Below, piece by piece: positions 28,618 to 38,681 of a stretch of DNA of 64,000 nucleotides. Under the pieces are notes generated by a model. The model made no database searches. It was not told the origin of the DNA and was given only the letters and a program-made list of their open reading frames with translations. Positions within the stretch are counted from its first letter, which is position 1. Every line of letters starts with the position of its first letter. Origin of the DNA: Verrucomicrobiaceae bacterium (GTDB taxonomy: Bacteria; Verrucomicrobiota; Verrucomicrobiia; Verrucomicrobiales; Verrucomicrobiaceae); the NCBI GenBank assembly GCA_947466075.1, contig CANIBP010000015.1:34351-98350 (forward strand), given 5' to 3'. The translations under genes were made by a program, and so were the position numbers.

Positions 28618-28618
28618 T

Positions 28619-29539
28619 ATGAGCGCCACTACTTTCCTCGACCCCGCCGCGCTGATGCGCATCAAGTCACTCGAGTTGAGAGCCAAAGTGGTCGTCGAGG
28701 GACTCTGGAAAGGCATGCATCGCAGCCCTTACCACGGCTTCTCCGTCGAGTTCAGTGAGTACCGCGCCTACGTGCAGGGCGATGATCCGCGTTACATCGA
28801 CTGGAAGGTGCTGGCGCGGAGTGATCGGACTTACATCAAGAAATTCGAGGACGAGACGAACCTGCGTTGCCAGCTCGTCATCGATCACAGCAAGTCCATG
28901 GGCTACGGCTCGCAGAGTTACACGAAGGCCGATTATGCGGCCACGTTGGCTGCCACGCTCGCATCATTCTTGATGAAGCAGGGCGATGCCGCCGGACTCA
29001 CCACCTTTGCCGAAGGCATTGAAGAACATCTGCCGCCGCGCAATCGCCCTGGCCATCTGCGCCGCATCATTACCCAGTTGGAGCGGCCAGCGAAGGCCAC
29101 TGGCACCTCTCTCGCTGTTTCCATCGGTCAGCTTGCCGATCTGCTGCGCAAGCGCGGTATGATCTGCCTCATCACCGATCTCCTCGCGCCCATTGAGCAC
29201 TTGGAGAAGCAACTCGCCCTCCTCGGCGCAATGGGTCACGACCTTGTACTGTTCCATCTCATGGATCGCGCCGAGATCGACTTCACCTTCAAAAAATCCG
29301 CCCACTTCCGCGATGCCGAAAGCGGCGCTGAACGTTTCATCGACCCGCAACTCGCCCGCGAGACCTACCTGAAGCGTCTTGCCGCTCACCGCGAGCACAT
29401 CCAGCAGTCCTGCGACCGTCACAACGTTGAATACCACTGGTGCCCCACTGATAAACCGCTCGAAGAAGTCCTCTTCACCTTCCTCAGCGCCCGCCAGCGC
29501 AAGAAGGCCTCCAAATCCTCCGCTCGCCTCGCCGCATGA
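28619..29539 (+). CDS. DUF58 domain-containing protein
   Basis: 306 residues. The DUF58 signature is GDDPRYIDWKVLARSDRTYI (about 58-77). A von Willebrand A-like fold follows, with the metal site D-x-S-x-S in VIDHSKSMGYGS and MICLITDLLAPIEHLEKQLA. DUF58 proteins are the standard partners of MoxR ATPases. There is no membrane segment, so it is probably cytoplasmic or peripheral. The 44 bases to the next gene hold iterated ATTCGTCATT-type words. Confidence 0.93.
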   Translation: MSATTFLDPAALMRIKSLELRAKVVVEGLWKGMHRSPYHGFSVEFSEYRAYVQGDDPRYIDWKVLARSDRTYIKKFEDETNLRCQLVIDHSKSMGYGSQSYTKADYAATLAATLASFLMKQGDAAGLTTFAEGIEEHLPPRNRPGHLRRIITQLERPAKATGTSLAVSIGQLADLLRKRGMICLITDLLAPIEHLEKQLALLGAMGHDLVLFHLMDRAEIDFTFKKSAHFRDAESGAERFIDPQLARETYLKRLAAHREHIQQSCDRHNVEYHWCPTDKPLEEVLFTFLSARQRKKASKSSARLAA

Positions 29540-29583
29540 AATCCGCGAGCATTCGTCATTCCTCATTCTGAATTCGTCATTTC

Positions 29584-31653
29584 ATGCTCTGGCTCTTTCC
29601 ATTCTACCTCCTCGGTGCCGCCGCGATCATCGCGCCGATCCTGCTGCATCTGCGCCGCAGACCGCCGCAGGATCGCGTGGAGTTCAGTTCGCTGCTCTTT
29701 CTCGACGCGCAGACGCCCGTCCCCGTCTCCAAGCGTCGCCTCGAGAACTGGCTGCTGCTGCTGCTGCGTTGTCTCGCGCTCATCCTGCTCGCCTTGATGT
29801 TCGCGCGACCTTTTCTCCGCAGCGAATCCGCTGCCTCCACTTCACCTGACCGAGCCACGCTCATCCTCATCGATCGCAGCGCCTCCATGCGTCGCGATGA
29901 TCTTTGGAAACGCGCTCTCGATGAAGCCAAACGCACCGCGCAGTCCGCCAAACTCACCGACCGCGTCGCGCTTGCTGTCTTCGATCAAAGACTCACGCCG
30001 CTCTGGACCTTCGAAGAAGATCGCACCAGCCCCGCCTCACGCACCACCGAGTTCCCCACACGCCTCGCGGCTCATTCGCCTTCGTGGTCCGCCACGCACC
30101 TCGACCGTGCTCTCATCGATGCCGTTGCGCTCTTTGATACGAACACAGCCTCACTCAAAAAGCACATCCTGCTCATTACCGATCTTCAGGAAGGCACGCA
30201 TCTCGATGCCTTGCGCACCATTGCCTGGCCCGCCGATCTGCGCCTCCAAGTCCATCGCCTCGATCCTGCGAATGCCGATAATCTCTCCCTCGCTCTCGCC
30301 GCTTCTGATAGTACGACGGACACTCCTGTCCGTCCGGATGCCGCCGCCAACACCCAGGCCTCCACTATTCGCACCCGCCTCGCCAACACTCGTGACTCCC
30401 GCCTTCGCGACTTCACGCTCGCCTGGAAAGACGCTCCCAAATCCGATTCCATCACCGCCCAACTTCAACCCGGTGCCTCGCGCATCCTCACCGCCCCGCC
30501 TAATTCCACGAACGCCACCACACTTACTCTCACTGGCGACACGCACGACTTCGACAACCACCTCTTCATCGCTCCGCCGCAGCCGCGCACCGTTCGCATT
30601 CACTTCCTCGGTGACGCCACCACCCGCGATGAAGCCGCCTCGCCGCTTTACTATCTCAGCCGTGCCTTGCAGCCCACCGCCACGCTCGCGCCCGCACTCA
30701 GCGCCGACAAAAAACTGCCCGCGCAAAACCCCGACATCATCTTCCTCTCCGGTGCCACCACCAACGCCGAAACCAGCACCGCGCTCCGCGACCTCCTCAC
30801 GCAAGGCGGGTTCCTCGTCCATGTGATCGCCTCGCCCACCGACGCCACTTTGATCAAGGCCCTCACCGGCCTCAAAGATCTCACCATCACCGACGGCGAC
30901 ACCACCGACGACTATCGCATGCTCGGCGAGGTCAACACCGCACATCCCTTGCTTAAGCCCTTCGTCGATCCTCGCCTGCGCGACTTCACCAAACTCCGCT
31001 TCTGGCATCATCGTCACATCACCTCCAAAGACGATCCCACCAAGAAGCTCGAAACTCTCGCCTCCTTCGACAACGGCCATCCCGCCATCCTCACCGCCCG
31101 CATTGGCAAAGGCACGCTCATCCTGCTCGCCTCCGGTTGGCATCCCGGCGACAGCCAGTTCGCCCTCAGCACCAAATTTGTCCCGCTCCTCTACGGCTGG
31201 CTCGCCGCTGCCGGTTTCAGCCACGATCCCGCCGCCTCGCTCATCGTTGGCGATGCCCTCCCGCTCGACGCCACGCAATCCCACACTATCACCGATCCCG
31301 ACAACAAAACGCACGCGCTCAAACCCGGCCAGACCTTCACCACCGAACTTATCGGCCTCCACACCATCGCGAACGCGTTACGCAAACAAACCGTCGCCGT
31401 CAATCTTCCGCCCGATGAAGGCCGCGTCCTGCCCCTCGAACCACAAAAACTCGCCGACTACGGCATCAAACTCGCTGCCTTAGTCGATCTCGACTCCGCG
31501 ACCGCCTCCGCCGATCAACAACGCCTCTCCGCCACCGAAACCGAGCAACGCCAGCGTTCCTGGTGGTGGATTCTTCTCATCCTCTTGGCCGTTCTCCTGC
31601 TCGAAACCTGGCTGGCTGGACGCAATAGACAGACTGCACTGCAAACCGCGTAA
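29584..31653 (+). CDS. BatA-like membrane protein with von Willebrand A domain
   Basis: 689 residues. The N-terminal BatA double-membrane segment (LFPFYLLGAAAIIAPILLHL, then WLLLLLRCLALILLALMFAR) is followed by a VWA domain with the MIDAS motif LILIDRSASMRRDD. A large middle part lies outside the cytoplasm, and a last membrane helix (WWWILLILLAVLLLETWLAG) ends the protein. It fits the aerotolerance-type MoxR/DUF58/Bat clusters, which are linked to envelope stress. A REP-like palindrome sits in frame inside the gene (30310-30334), coding STTDTPVRP. Confidence 0.9.
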   Translation: MLWLFPFYLLGAAAIIAPILLHLRRRPPQDRVEFSSLLFLDAQTPVPVSKRRLENWLLLLLRCLALILLALMFARPFLRSESAASTSPDRATLILIDRSASMRRDDLWKRALDEAKRTAQSAKLTDRVALAVFDQRLTPLWTFEEDRTSPASRTTEFPTRLAAHSPSWSATHLDRALIDAVALFDTNTASLKKHILLITDLQEGTHLDALRTIAWPADLRLQVHRLDPANADNLSLALAASDSTTDTPVRPDAAANTQASTIRTRLANTRDSRLRDFTLAWKDAPKSDSITAQLQPGASRILTAPPNSTNATTLTLTGDTHDFDNHLFIAPPQPRTVRIHFLGDATTRDEAASPLYYLSRALQPTATLAPALSADKKLPAQNPDIIFLSGATTNAETSTALRDLLTQGGFLVHVIASPTDATLIKALTGLKDLTITDGDTTDDYRMLGEVNTAHPLLKPFVDPRLRDFTKLRFWHHRHITSKDDPTKKLETLASFDNGHPAILTARIGKGTLILLASGWHPGDSQFALSTKFVPLLYGWLAAAGFSHDPAASLIVGDALPLDATQSHTITDPDNKTHALKPGQTFTTELIGLHTIANALRKQTVAVNLPPDEGRVLPLEPQKLADYGIKLAALVDLDSATASADQQRLSATETEQRQRSWWWILLILLAVLLLETWLAGRNRQTALQTA
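30310..30334 (+). repeat. REP-like palindrome inside a coding sequence
   Basis: 25 bases identical to the first 25 bases of the copy at 11211. The second stem half is followed by CGG instead of G, so the outermost base pair is lost. The reading frame crosses it without a stop and gives STTDTPVRP, in a loop-like region of the BatA-like protein. Similar elements elsewhere in the window are in intergenic DNA. Confidence 0.75.
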
Positions 31654-31661
31654 TTACACCC

Positions 31662-34600
31662 ATGATCGCACGCACCATCCTCGAAGCCCGCATTGCTGAA
31701 GTTCGTGAGGCCCTGCGTCGCGCTCGACTCTTGCGTCATCTTGCCGTTGCCTTCGTGCTTGGCATTCTGATTCGCGGCAGCTTCCTCATCGCCGCCATCT
31801 ATGGTCATCATGTCCCGCAGCGCATCGACCGCTGGTCCATGCTGGGGTTGATCGCTCTCGGCCTCATCGCTTGGCTCAAAGGCCGCCGCAACATCTGGAG
31901 CGACCGCGACATCGCCCGCATCATCGAGACCAAGCACCCCGTCCTCGATTCACTCTTGCTCACGGCCATCGACCACGAGCCGCAGGCTACGGAACCCACT
32001 ACGTTTCTTCACGAGCGCCTCATTGATCAAGCCCTCGCCCGCGCAGCCACGCAAAACTGGCCCATCACCGTCGCTAACAAGCCCTATACACGTGCTCTTG
32101 CTGCCGCATGGATCGCCGTCATCGCTTTCGTCGCCACCGACGTCGCGCTGCGTCTCAATGGTCCAAATCATAAATCAAAAGTCGTCAATCAGAAGCCGGC
32201 ATCTTCTGCCAAAGCCACGGTTTTTACCGCCACACTCACTCCCGGCGACACCGAAGTCGAACGGGGCTCCCGCCTCATCATCGAAGCCTGCTTCACCGGC
32301 CCCGTGCCTGCCGATGCCACGCTCGTCGTCAGCGAGGCAGACGGCAAAATCCGTGATCGCCTGCCTATGCGCCTCACCGTCGATGAACAGGTCTTCGGCG
32401 GCCTGATCAGCAAGGTCGATCGCGACACGAAATACCACGTCGAGTTCGCCAATCAGAAATCGCAGCAGCACACCATCACCGTTTTCGACTATCCCGCCCT
32501 TGTTCGTGCGGATGTCATCGTCACGCCGGCCTACACGAACCTTCCCGCCAAAGAAACCAAGAACACCCTCAAGGTCACCGCCTTGGAAGGCTCTGACATC
32601 GTCTGGCACATCAAGGTGAACAAGCCGCTCACCGCCGCCGAGCTTTATGGCGAGGACAAGAGCGTCATCGAACTCAAACCCAGCGCTGCCGATGCCACGC
32701 TGCTCACAGGCACTATGAAGGCCGAGAAGTCGCAGAAATACCGCCTGCACCTCGTGGACGAGGCTGATCGTGCGAACAAAAATCCGTCTTGGTTCACTGT
32801 CACCGTTCAAACCAACCAGCTTGCCAAAATCGAAGTCGTCTTCCCCAAACGCGACCTCCAAGTCTCCAGCATTCAAGAACTTCCCGTCGAGGCCAAAGTC
32901 TCCGATGACCTCGGTGTGACGAAAAGCGGCGCGGTCTTCAGCATCAACGGCAACAGCAAAGAAATTATCTTCAAGCACGCCACCACCGCTCCGCAAAAAA
33001 AGCAGGAGGTCCGCGCCGACCTCGTCCTCGAAAAGGAAAAAGCCGAACCGCGTCAGCTCGTCAGCTACTACCTCTGGGCCGAGGACACCGGCCCCAAAGG
33101 CGAAGTCCGCCGCAACATGAGCGAGATGTTCTTTGCCGACGTGCGCCACTTTGAAGACATCTTCCGCGAGATGGAAGCGCCACCGGGCGAACCCGGCAAA
33201 CCGAAGCCCAAGAGCGACAAGCTCGTCGATCTCGTCAAACAAATCGTCAACGCCACCTGGAAGATCATTCGCGACACCAACGCCGGTCGCGTTATCGAAG
33301 CCGCCACGCCTGACATCGACGTGGTGCATCAATCAGTCGGCATCGCACTAGAACAGGTCAAAGAAGGCATGGAAGAAGCCGAAGACAGCGAGATAAAACA
33401 AGCGCTCACTGAAGCCTGGAAAGCTCTCAAAGACGCCGAACCACCGCTGCAGCAGGCCTCCGCCGAGAAAAAGCGCTCGCCGCTCAACCAAGCCCTCACT
33501 TTCGAGCAAACCGCGCTCGAATGGCTGCACCGCGCACAAAGCCGTGAACATCAGGTCATGCGCCAGAACAGCCCGCCAAAGCCCGGTGAAGCGCAGCAGG
33601 CCAACAAGAACCAGCTCATGGATCTGGAGCTGAAACAGAAGGATCAGCGCTACGAGGAAGAAAAAGCCGCGACTGAGGAACAAACCGCCGAGCAGCAGGA
33701 GAACCTGCAGGTGTTGAACCGCCTCAAAGAACTCGCCCGTCGTCAGGAGGCTCTGGCTGAGAAGATGAAGGAGCTGCAAAACCAGATGGCCAAGGCCAAG
33801 ACTGAGGAAGAAAAGCAGGAACTCGACAACCAGCTCAAACGCTTGCAAGCCGAGCAGGAACAGCTCCTCCGCGATGTCGATGACCTCAAGGAGCGCATGG
33901 AGAAGCCCGACAATGCCGCCAACATGGCCGAGGCGAAGGAACAGCTCGATCAAACTCGCGAAAAGGTCATGGAAGCTGCCGAGAAGCTCAAAGAAGACAA
34001 ACTTACCGAGGCCGCCAACGCCGCCACGCGTGCGCAGCGTGAGCTGGAGAAGATGCAGGAAGACTTTCGGCAGAAGACGAGCAAAAAATTCGCCGACGAG
34101 ATGAAACAGGTTCGTCAACAGGCTCGCGATGCTGCCGAGAAACAAAAACAAATCAGCGAGAGCTTGGAAAATCAAAAGGACGCCTCCAACGAAATCGAGA
34201 AGGGCCTGCAAAACGCCGCGCAGAGCCGTCAGGTCGCCGAGCAGCAGGAAAACATCGAAAAGCTACTCAACGACATGCGCCAGCTCAGCGAGCAGGCCGA
34301 GCAGAGCGAACCGCTCCTGCATCGCAACCTCTACGACGCCGTTCGCAAAGCCCAGACCGGTGGTTTGGAAGAGAACCTCAAAGAAACCCGCGATCAACTC
34401 CGCTACGGGAGCGCCGCCGAGGCCAAAGACTCCGAACGCAAAGCCGCGACTTCGGTAGAGGAACTCAAGAAGGGCGTCGAAAAAGCCGCTGAGAGTGTGC
34501 TTGGCAGCGAAAGCGAAGCACTGCGTGTCGCGAAGAACGAACTCGACAAACTTATCCGTGAAGCGCAGGACGCATCACAACAAGGAGAAAAACCAGGCGA

Positions 34601-35693
34601 CAAACCATCTGACAAGCAAACGGCGCAAAACGGCTCACCGAAAAAATCCGATCAAGCAAAAGAGGGTGAAGGCAAACAGCCATCCGACGATGCCAAGAAG
34701 GGCCAGGGTTCCGAAAAACAAACCGCCGACAACAACAAGTCCGGCAAAGGCGAGCAAGGCGATCCAAAAGCCAAAGGCGAGGGCGATGCCAAAAAAGGCG
34801 GAGCGCCCGGCGAACAGCCAACGCAAGATCCCAAGATGGCCCAAGCAGGCCAGCAGCCCGGTGAAGGTCAAAAACCTGGAGAAGGCAAAGAACCCGGCCA
34901 GCAAGGCAAAGAGTGGCAGCAACCCAGCCCCGATGGCAAAGGCCAGGGACAAGCCTCTGCTGAACAACCCAACGGGGAGAAAGGGCAAAAACCCGGCAAA
35001 GGCGGCCAGCAGCCCGGTAAAGAAGGTCAAGGCATGCCCCAACAAGCGGATGCCAACGCTCCCAAGGGTGAACAGCCCGGCGAAGGCAAACAACCGGGTG
35101 AAGGACAAGGCAAAGGCCAGCAACCAGGGCAAGGCAGGGGTGAGGGTCAGCCACAAACGGCTGATGCCAATCAACCTCGTAATGGCCAGCCACGTCCCGG
35201 CACCAATCGTGGAGCGAACAACGACAACAACCAGATCGCTGGTGGTCCAACCACGGATCGTGATAGCGACAATGACCGGTTCCGTGCTCCCATCAACGGC
35301 GGTGCCGTGCCGCAGTCTTTGTTCTTCGACGACGCCAAGGAGCAGGAAGACCGCAGCGTCTTCACCGGCAACGGCTACGAGCAATGGAGCGACCGTCTGC
35401 GCAATGTGGAAGAGCTGCTCAATCAACCCGAACTCCGCAACGAAGCCGCCAAGGTGCTTGATCGCGCACGCGAGCTGCGCATCAACCTCAAACGCAGCAA
35501 CGAAGCCCCACAGGTCGCCAGCTTGAACACGCGCATCACGCAGCCGCTCATCGAACTGCGCGACCGTGTGGTTGAAGAACTCTCGAAGAAGGATGCGGGT
35601 AAAAATCTTGCCCCAGTGGATCGCGATCCTGTTCCAGCTGAGTTCCGCGACTTGGTGAAGCGTTACTACCAAGAGCTGGGTGCGGGCAAGTAG
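31662..35693 (+). CDS. Giant membrane protein with coiled coil and Gln/Gly/Lys-rich region (DUF4175-like)
   Basis: 1343 residues. Three membrane segments near the N-terminus (about 26-45, 57-70, 142-160) precede immunoglobulin-like beta domains (about 185-480). A long coiled coil follows (about 640-960; e.g. RLKELARRQEALAEKMKELQ). Then comes a low-complexity region of about 220 residues built from GQQPGEGQKPGEG-like words (about 970-1190), and a helical end. The layout resembles DUF4175-type proteins that follow MoxR/DUF58/Bat genes in PVC bacteria. It starts 8 bases after the BatA-like gene. Role unknown; a periplasm-spanning scaffold is one idea. Confidence 0.85.
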   Translation: MIARTILEARIAEVREALRRARLLRHLAVAFVLGILIRGSFLIAAIYGHHVPQRIDRWSMLGLIALGLIAWLKGRRNIWSDRDIARIIETKHPVLDSLLLTAIDHEPQATEPTTFLHERLIDQALARAATQNWPITVANKPYTRALAAAWIAVIAFVATDVALRLNGPNHKSKVVNQKPASSAKATVFTATLTPGDTEVERGSRLIIEACFTGPVPADATLVVSEADGKIRDRLPMRLTVDEQVFGGLISKVDRDTKYHVEFANQKSQQHTITVFDYPALVRADVIVTPAYTNLPAKETKNTLKVTALEGSDIVWHIKVNKPLTAAELYGEDKSVIELKPSAADATLLTGTMKAEKSQKYRLHLVDEADRANKNPSWFTVTVQTNQLAKIEVVFPKRDLQVSSIQELPVEAKVSDDLGVTKSGAVFSINGNSKEIIFKHATTAPQKKQEVRADLVLEKEKAEPRQLVSYYLWAEDTGPKGEVRRNMSEMFFADVRHFEDIFREMEAPPGEPGKPKPKSDKLVDLVKQIVNATWKIIRDTNAGRVIEAATPDIDVVHQSVGIALEQVKEGMEEAEDSEIKQALTEAWKALKDAEPPLQQASAEKKRSPLNQALTFEQTALEWLHRAQSREHQVMRQNSPPKPGEAQQANKNQLMDLELKQKDQRYEEEKAATEEQTAEQQENLQVLNRLKELARRQEALAEKMKELQNQMAKAKTEEEKQELDNQLKRLQAEQEQLLRDVDDLKERMEKPDNAANMAEAKEQLDQTREKVMEAAEKLKEDKLTEAANAATRAQRELEKMQEDFRQKTSKKFADEMKQVRQQARDAAEKQKQISESLENQKDASNEIEKGLQNAAQSRQVAEQQENIEKLLNDMRQLSEQAEQSEPLLHRNLYDAVRKAQTGGLEENLKETRDQLRYGSAAEAKDSERKAATSVEELKKGVEKAAESVLGSESEALRVAKNELDKLIREAQDASQQGEKPGDKPSDKQTAQNGSPKKSDQAKEGEGKQPSDDAKKGQGSEKQTADNNKSGKGEQGDPKAKGEGDAKKGGAPGEQPTQDPKMAQAGQQPGEGQKPGEGKEPGQQGKEWQQPSPDGKGQGQASAEQPNGEKGQKPGKGGQQPGKEGQGMPQQADANAPKGEQPGEGKQPGEGQGKGQQPGQGRGEGQPQTADANQPRNGQPRPGTNRGANNDNNQIAGGPTTDRDSDNDRFRAPINGGAVPQSLFFDDAKEQEDRSVFTGNGYEQWSDRLRNVEELLNQPELRNEAAKVLDRARELRINLKRSNEAPQVASLNTRITQPLIELRDRVVEELSKKDAGKNLAPVDRDPVPAEFRDLVKRYYQELGAGK

Positions 35694-35694
35694 T

Positions 35695-35835
35695 CGTAGG
35701 ATGGGTGTGGCGACAGCCCGCCCGTCTCTTGCGGCAGCGAACAGGATGAGCTGCGCCCCAAGCAGTCGGGCGGTGCTGCGATGGCAGCTATGCTGGCTGC
35801 GCAATATTTTGGCGCAGCACACACCCAACCTACGG
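35695..35835. repeat. Long imperfect inverted repeat after the giant coiled-coil gene
   Basis: The outer arms are CGTAGGATGGGTGTG (35695-35709) and CACACCCAACCTACG (35820-35834), which pair with one mismatch. Inside, CGACAGCCCGCCCG pairs with CGGGCGGTGCTGCG imperfectly. The element starts right after the stop codon, is about 141 bases long and has no coding content. It may be a non-autonomous mobile element or a structured RNA/terminator. Confidence 0.65.
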
Positions 35836-35920
35836 CCGTCGCTGGAAAATAAGGAAGTCCGAGATTCTTTGTTTGAATGCAGACTCGACGCTTTCGCGTT
35901 GATCATCATACTCCGCGTCG

Positions 35921-38344
35921 ATGCCACTCACGGTTCTGACATTGCGCACCCAAGACGGCGAGCACCGGATTTTATGTCCGTTGCACGCGTCACTGGCGCT
36001 TGGCAGTACGCCGGAGTGTGAGATCATGCTCGATGGCGCTGGCATTCTGCCACGGCATTGCGTGTTGTATCGAACTGGCGAAAAGACTTTTCAAATCGTG
36101 GCTTTGTTTGCGGCGGCGCAGTTCTCAGTGAATGGCGTGATTTCCAGCGAGCTGGAGGTGGATGTGCCGTTCAAGTTCGGCATCGGCGGAGATGAATTTG
36201 ACATCGATCTCGGCTCTGAAGAAGAAGCACCATTGCAGGAAGCGGTGGAGGCTGTTCAAGGAAACGGAAACCATGAGTCGCCCGCGGGTGTGCGATCCAG
36301 TCGCCGTGGCTATTTGCTGAAGCCGATTGCCTTGAAGCCGCGTGCGCGAGAGCGGGTGGGGGAGGTGATTTTCGAAAACTCTGCACCCGCTGAGGTGGAG
36401 GGGCTGGTTCCCGCCAAGTCTTCTGTGCAGCCGACTGTGACGGTGGCGGCGGTCGCTGAAACGGTATCCAAACCGGATGAAGAAGAATCGTCTTCACTGC
36501 TGCTGACGGGGCTGCTGGTATGCGGTGTGATGATCGCGGCTATTGTGTATTGGCCACATCATCTTGATCAGCTCTTTCAGGGGCAACCGGCAGATGAATT
36601 GAAGCCGGTGCCAGCCGTGGCTCCTCATCAAACGCCACAAGCGATCATTCGTGCCTGCGAAGATTTGCTACATGCGGGTGCGCCGACTCTGGCCTCACAT
36701 GTGCTGATGCCGCTGGCGGAGGAGGGGAATATCGCGGCGATGCATCAATTGGCACTCGCGTTGCGGGCTTCGGGTCAGTTTGGGGAAGAAGTGGTATTTC
36801 TACTCCAGCAGGCAGCCGAAGGCGGCAGTCGTGAGGCATTGCGTAACTTTGTGAGTGTGGTCGATGATATGGAGAATGCTGCACGTTACACAGAAGCTGC
36901 CTTCAAAGGGTTGCAATTGGCGGCGAAACTCGGTGAGACTGCGGCCTGGATGCCGCTGGGAGAACGCTACGAATATGGCAATGGCACGGAGCCTGACATC
37001 AAACTTGCGCTGGCAGCCTTTGAGAAGGCCAAAGCTGGAGGTGATTCACGAGCTGAGGCCAAGCTCTCCGCCAAGCAGGCGGCACTGGACCGTGTGGTGG
37101 CGTATATACGCTCATGGAACGAAGTCTCCGTGGCACCGTTGCTCGATCATGTAGTGGCAGGGCAGGGCAAGTTTTTCACGCTTGATCACCCACCGATGGA
37201 TGCACTGCTGCGTTTGGAAGAGGAACTGCGCGCACGCTGGCCACTGCGGCGCATTAGCGTGGCTGCTGGAGCGAAAGCGGAGGTGGAAACCTTTGATCTC
37301 ATCAAGGTTTCACAGCCGTTTCAATTCGAATTGCAGCGTGGAGAGCGCAGCGCACGAGGCAAAGGCATGCTTACCTGCACGGTGCAGCGTGATCAGGTGG
37401 ACACATGGCGCATCACGGATGCCGCAGACACGATTGAACCGTCCGAACTATTGCCTGCAAAGGAACAGTTTATCAGCGCGACCTCTCTGCGCGAATTGAA
37501 ACCCGCCTTCAAGCCGCAGGAACAGATGGAAGAATCGCGACAGGAGATTCTCGAAAAGATGCGAGGCATCGAAGACACTCAGGACTTTAACCCGGCGCTT
37601 ACCTTGCTGTTAAACGTCGCCACTGAATTCCCACAGGAGACGTTTTGGAAACCCTTTGCCGATACGCTGTGCGATCGCATGGCGCGGCAGTTGTTCGCAG
37701 ATGGCAAGTGGCTCGACGCCGCCTGGGCGGAACCGGTGCATCAATTGTCGGAGCGCGGCAGCGTGTCCGCCATGCTGCTCGAAGGGCATCTATTAGCTGC
37801 TGGTTACGGCTTTCAGCGCGATGAAAAGCGCAGCACGGCGCTGTATCAAAAGGCCTTCGAGGTCGGCAAGCGTCGTGATGCGCGGTTCTACTATGCCGAG
37901 GCTTTGTTTCAAGGTCGTGGCGTGCCTCAGGACATTCCAAAGGCGAGTGCGTTCGCGCTTTCATTCATGACCCGCTCCAAACATCCGCTGGAGGCCTACC
38001 TTGCCGCGCATTTGCTCTGGCGGAAAGCGGAGATCGACCCATCACTCTGGCAGGATGTGTATGACTCTCTCTCACGTGTAGCGGACAAACATCCGCCCGC
38101 CAAGAATCTCGCGGGTATGGTGCTTTTAAACCACGGCCAAACGACAAAAGAGCGCAAAACCGGCTTCGCCGCCATCAAAGCCGCCGCCGAAGAAGGTGTG
38201 GTCGAGGCGATGAAGACGCTCGCCAACTGCTACCAAGAAGGCATCGGCTGCGAAAAGGATTTTCTCACCGCAACGACCTGGAAGCAGAAAGCCGCCGTGA
38301 CGCCACCGTTGAGAAAGAAGCATTACACGGAGTTTGAGGAGTGA
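35921..38344 (+). CDS. FHA-like domain and Sel1-repeat membrane protein
   Basis: 807 residues. An FHA-like N-terminal domain (about 1-105) contains ALGSTPECEIMLDGAGILPR and HCVLYR, the phosphothreonine-binding pattern. A membrane segment follows (about 191-208, LLLTGLLVCGVMIAAIVYW). Sel1/TPR-like repeats occur twice: around 245-385 (AMHQLALALRASGQFGEEVV, WMPLGERYEYGNG) and 610-790 (AMKTLANCYQEGIGCEKDF). A middle domain (about 385-520) is unrecognised. It could link phosphorylation by a Ser/Thr kinase, such as the one at 21952, to assembly of envelope proteins. The 227-base gap before it holds the inverted repeat at 35695. Confidence 0.82.
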   Translation: MPLTVLTLRTQDGEHRILCPLHASLALGSTPECEIMLDGAGILPRHCVLYRTGEKTFQIVALFAAAQFSVNGVISSELEVDVPFKFGIGGDEFDIDLGSEEEAPLQEAVEAVQGNGNHESPAGVRSSRRGYLLKPIALKPRARERVGEVIFENSAPAEVEGLVPAKSSVQPTVTVAAVAETVSKPDEEESSSLLLTGLLVCGVMIAAIVYWPHHLDQLFQGQPADELKPVPAVAPHQTPQAIIRACEDLLHAGAPTLASHVLMPLAEEGNIAAMHQLALALRASGQFGEEVVFLLQQAAEGGSREALRNFVSVVDDMENAARYTEAAFKGLQLAAKLGETAAWMPLGERYEYGNGTEPDIKLALAAFEKAKAGGDSRAEAKLSAKQAALDRVVAYIRSWNEVSVAPLLDHVVAGQGKFFTLDHPPMDALLRLEEELRARWPLRRISVAAGAKAEVETFDLIKVSQPFQFELQRGERSARGKGMLTCTVQRDQVDTWRITDAADTIEPSELLPAKEQFISATSLRELKPAFKPQEQMEESRQEILEKMRGIEDTQDFNPALTLLLNVATEFPQETFWKPFADTLCDRMARQLFADGKWLDAAWAEPVHQLSERGSVSAMLLEGHLLAAGYGFQRDEKRSTALYQKAFEVGKRRDARFYYAEALFQGRGVPQDIPKASAFALSFMTRSKHPLEAYLAAHLLWRKAEIDPSLWQDVYDSLSRVADKHPPAKNLAGMVLLNHGQTTKERKTGFAAIKAAAEEGVVEAMKTLANCYQEGIGCEKDFLTATTWKQKAAVTPPLRKKHYTEFEE

Positions 38345-38681
38345 TGGAGTGTGTTTTCAACTCGCTTGATTTCCCTTTGTTGTAGCATGACCCAACGTGC
38401 AACCACTGCTGCCAGTGGTTTTGGTTCAACTGGGCGGGCAACCGCATCAACCAAGATGGCTCAGTCTGTGTTCATCTGCGGTGAGGTTCATCGCGTTTCA
38501 AATGACCTCATGTTTCGCATGCGGTTGGCATGCGCCTAACCTTTTGCTTAACTGACAAACGTTAAAGATTAAGGCCCAATGTTACAATTCGAGGCTTGCA
38601 ACAGTCAATGCTTGAAAGTTGAGCGGATGACCCATTGATTACCGCTCTCTTTTTAAGATATTTCTTCGATTTTTCTGTTTC
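38345..38681. other. Intergenic region between FHA/Sel1 and MscS-type genes
   Basis: 337 bases with no convincing gene; a 62-codon frame here has no recognisable features. It holds a hairpin at 38401-38420 and an A/T-rich stretch (about 38540-38680) that is the likely promoter and leader of the channel gene. A tRNA or known ncRNA was not found. Confidence 0.5.
38401..38420 (+). terminator. Possible terminator hairpin
   Basis: A perfect stem AACCACTG / CAGTGGTT (8 bp) with loop CTGC is followed by TTGGTT. It lies 57 bases after the FHA/Sel1 stop. The T-run is weak, so it may only be a processing or pausing hairpin. Confidence 0.4.

Noticed and set aside
30151..31362. 403-codon open frame on the minus strand, opposite the BatA-like gene
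   Set aside because: Product is a Gly/Glu/Val-rich shadow without motifs; the plus-strand gene has clear BatA and VWA features and fits the operon.
34582..35240. Repeated GQQPGEG-like words as a DNA repeat element or CRISPR
   Set aside because: They are in-frame protein low complexity with irregular spacing, with no direct repeats of CRISPR size.
34635..35927. 430-codon hydrophobic open frame opposite the Gln/Gly-rich region
   Set aside because: The apparent membrane protein is only the reverse complement of the repetitive GQQPGEG-coding DNA.
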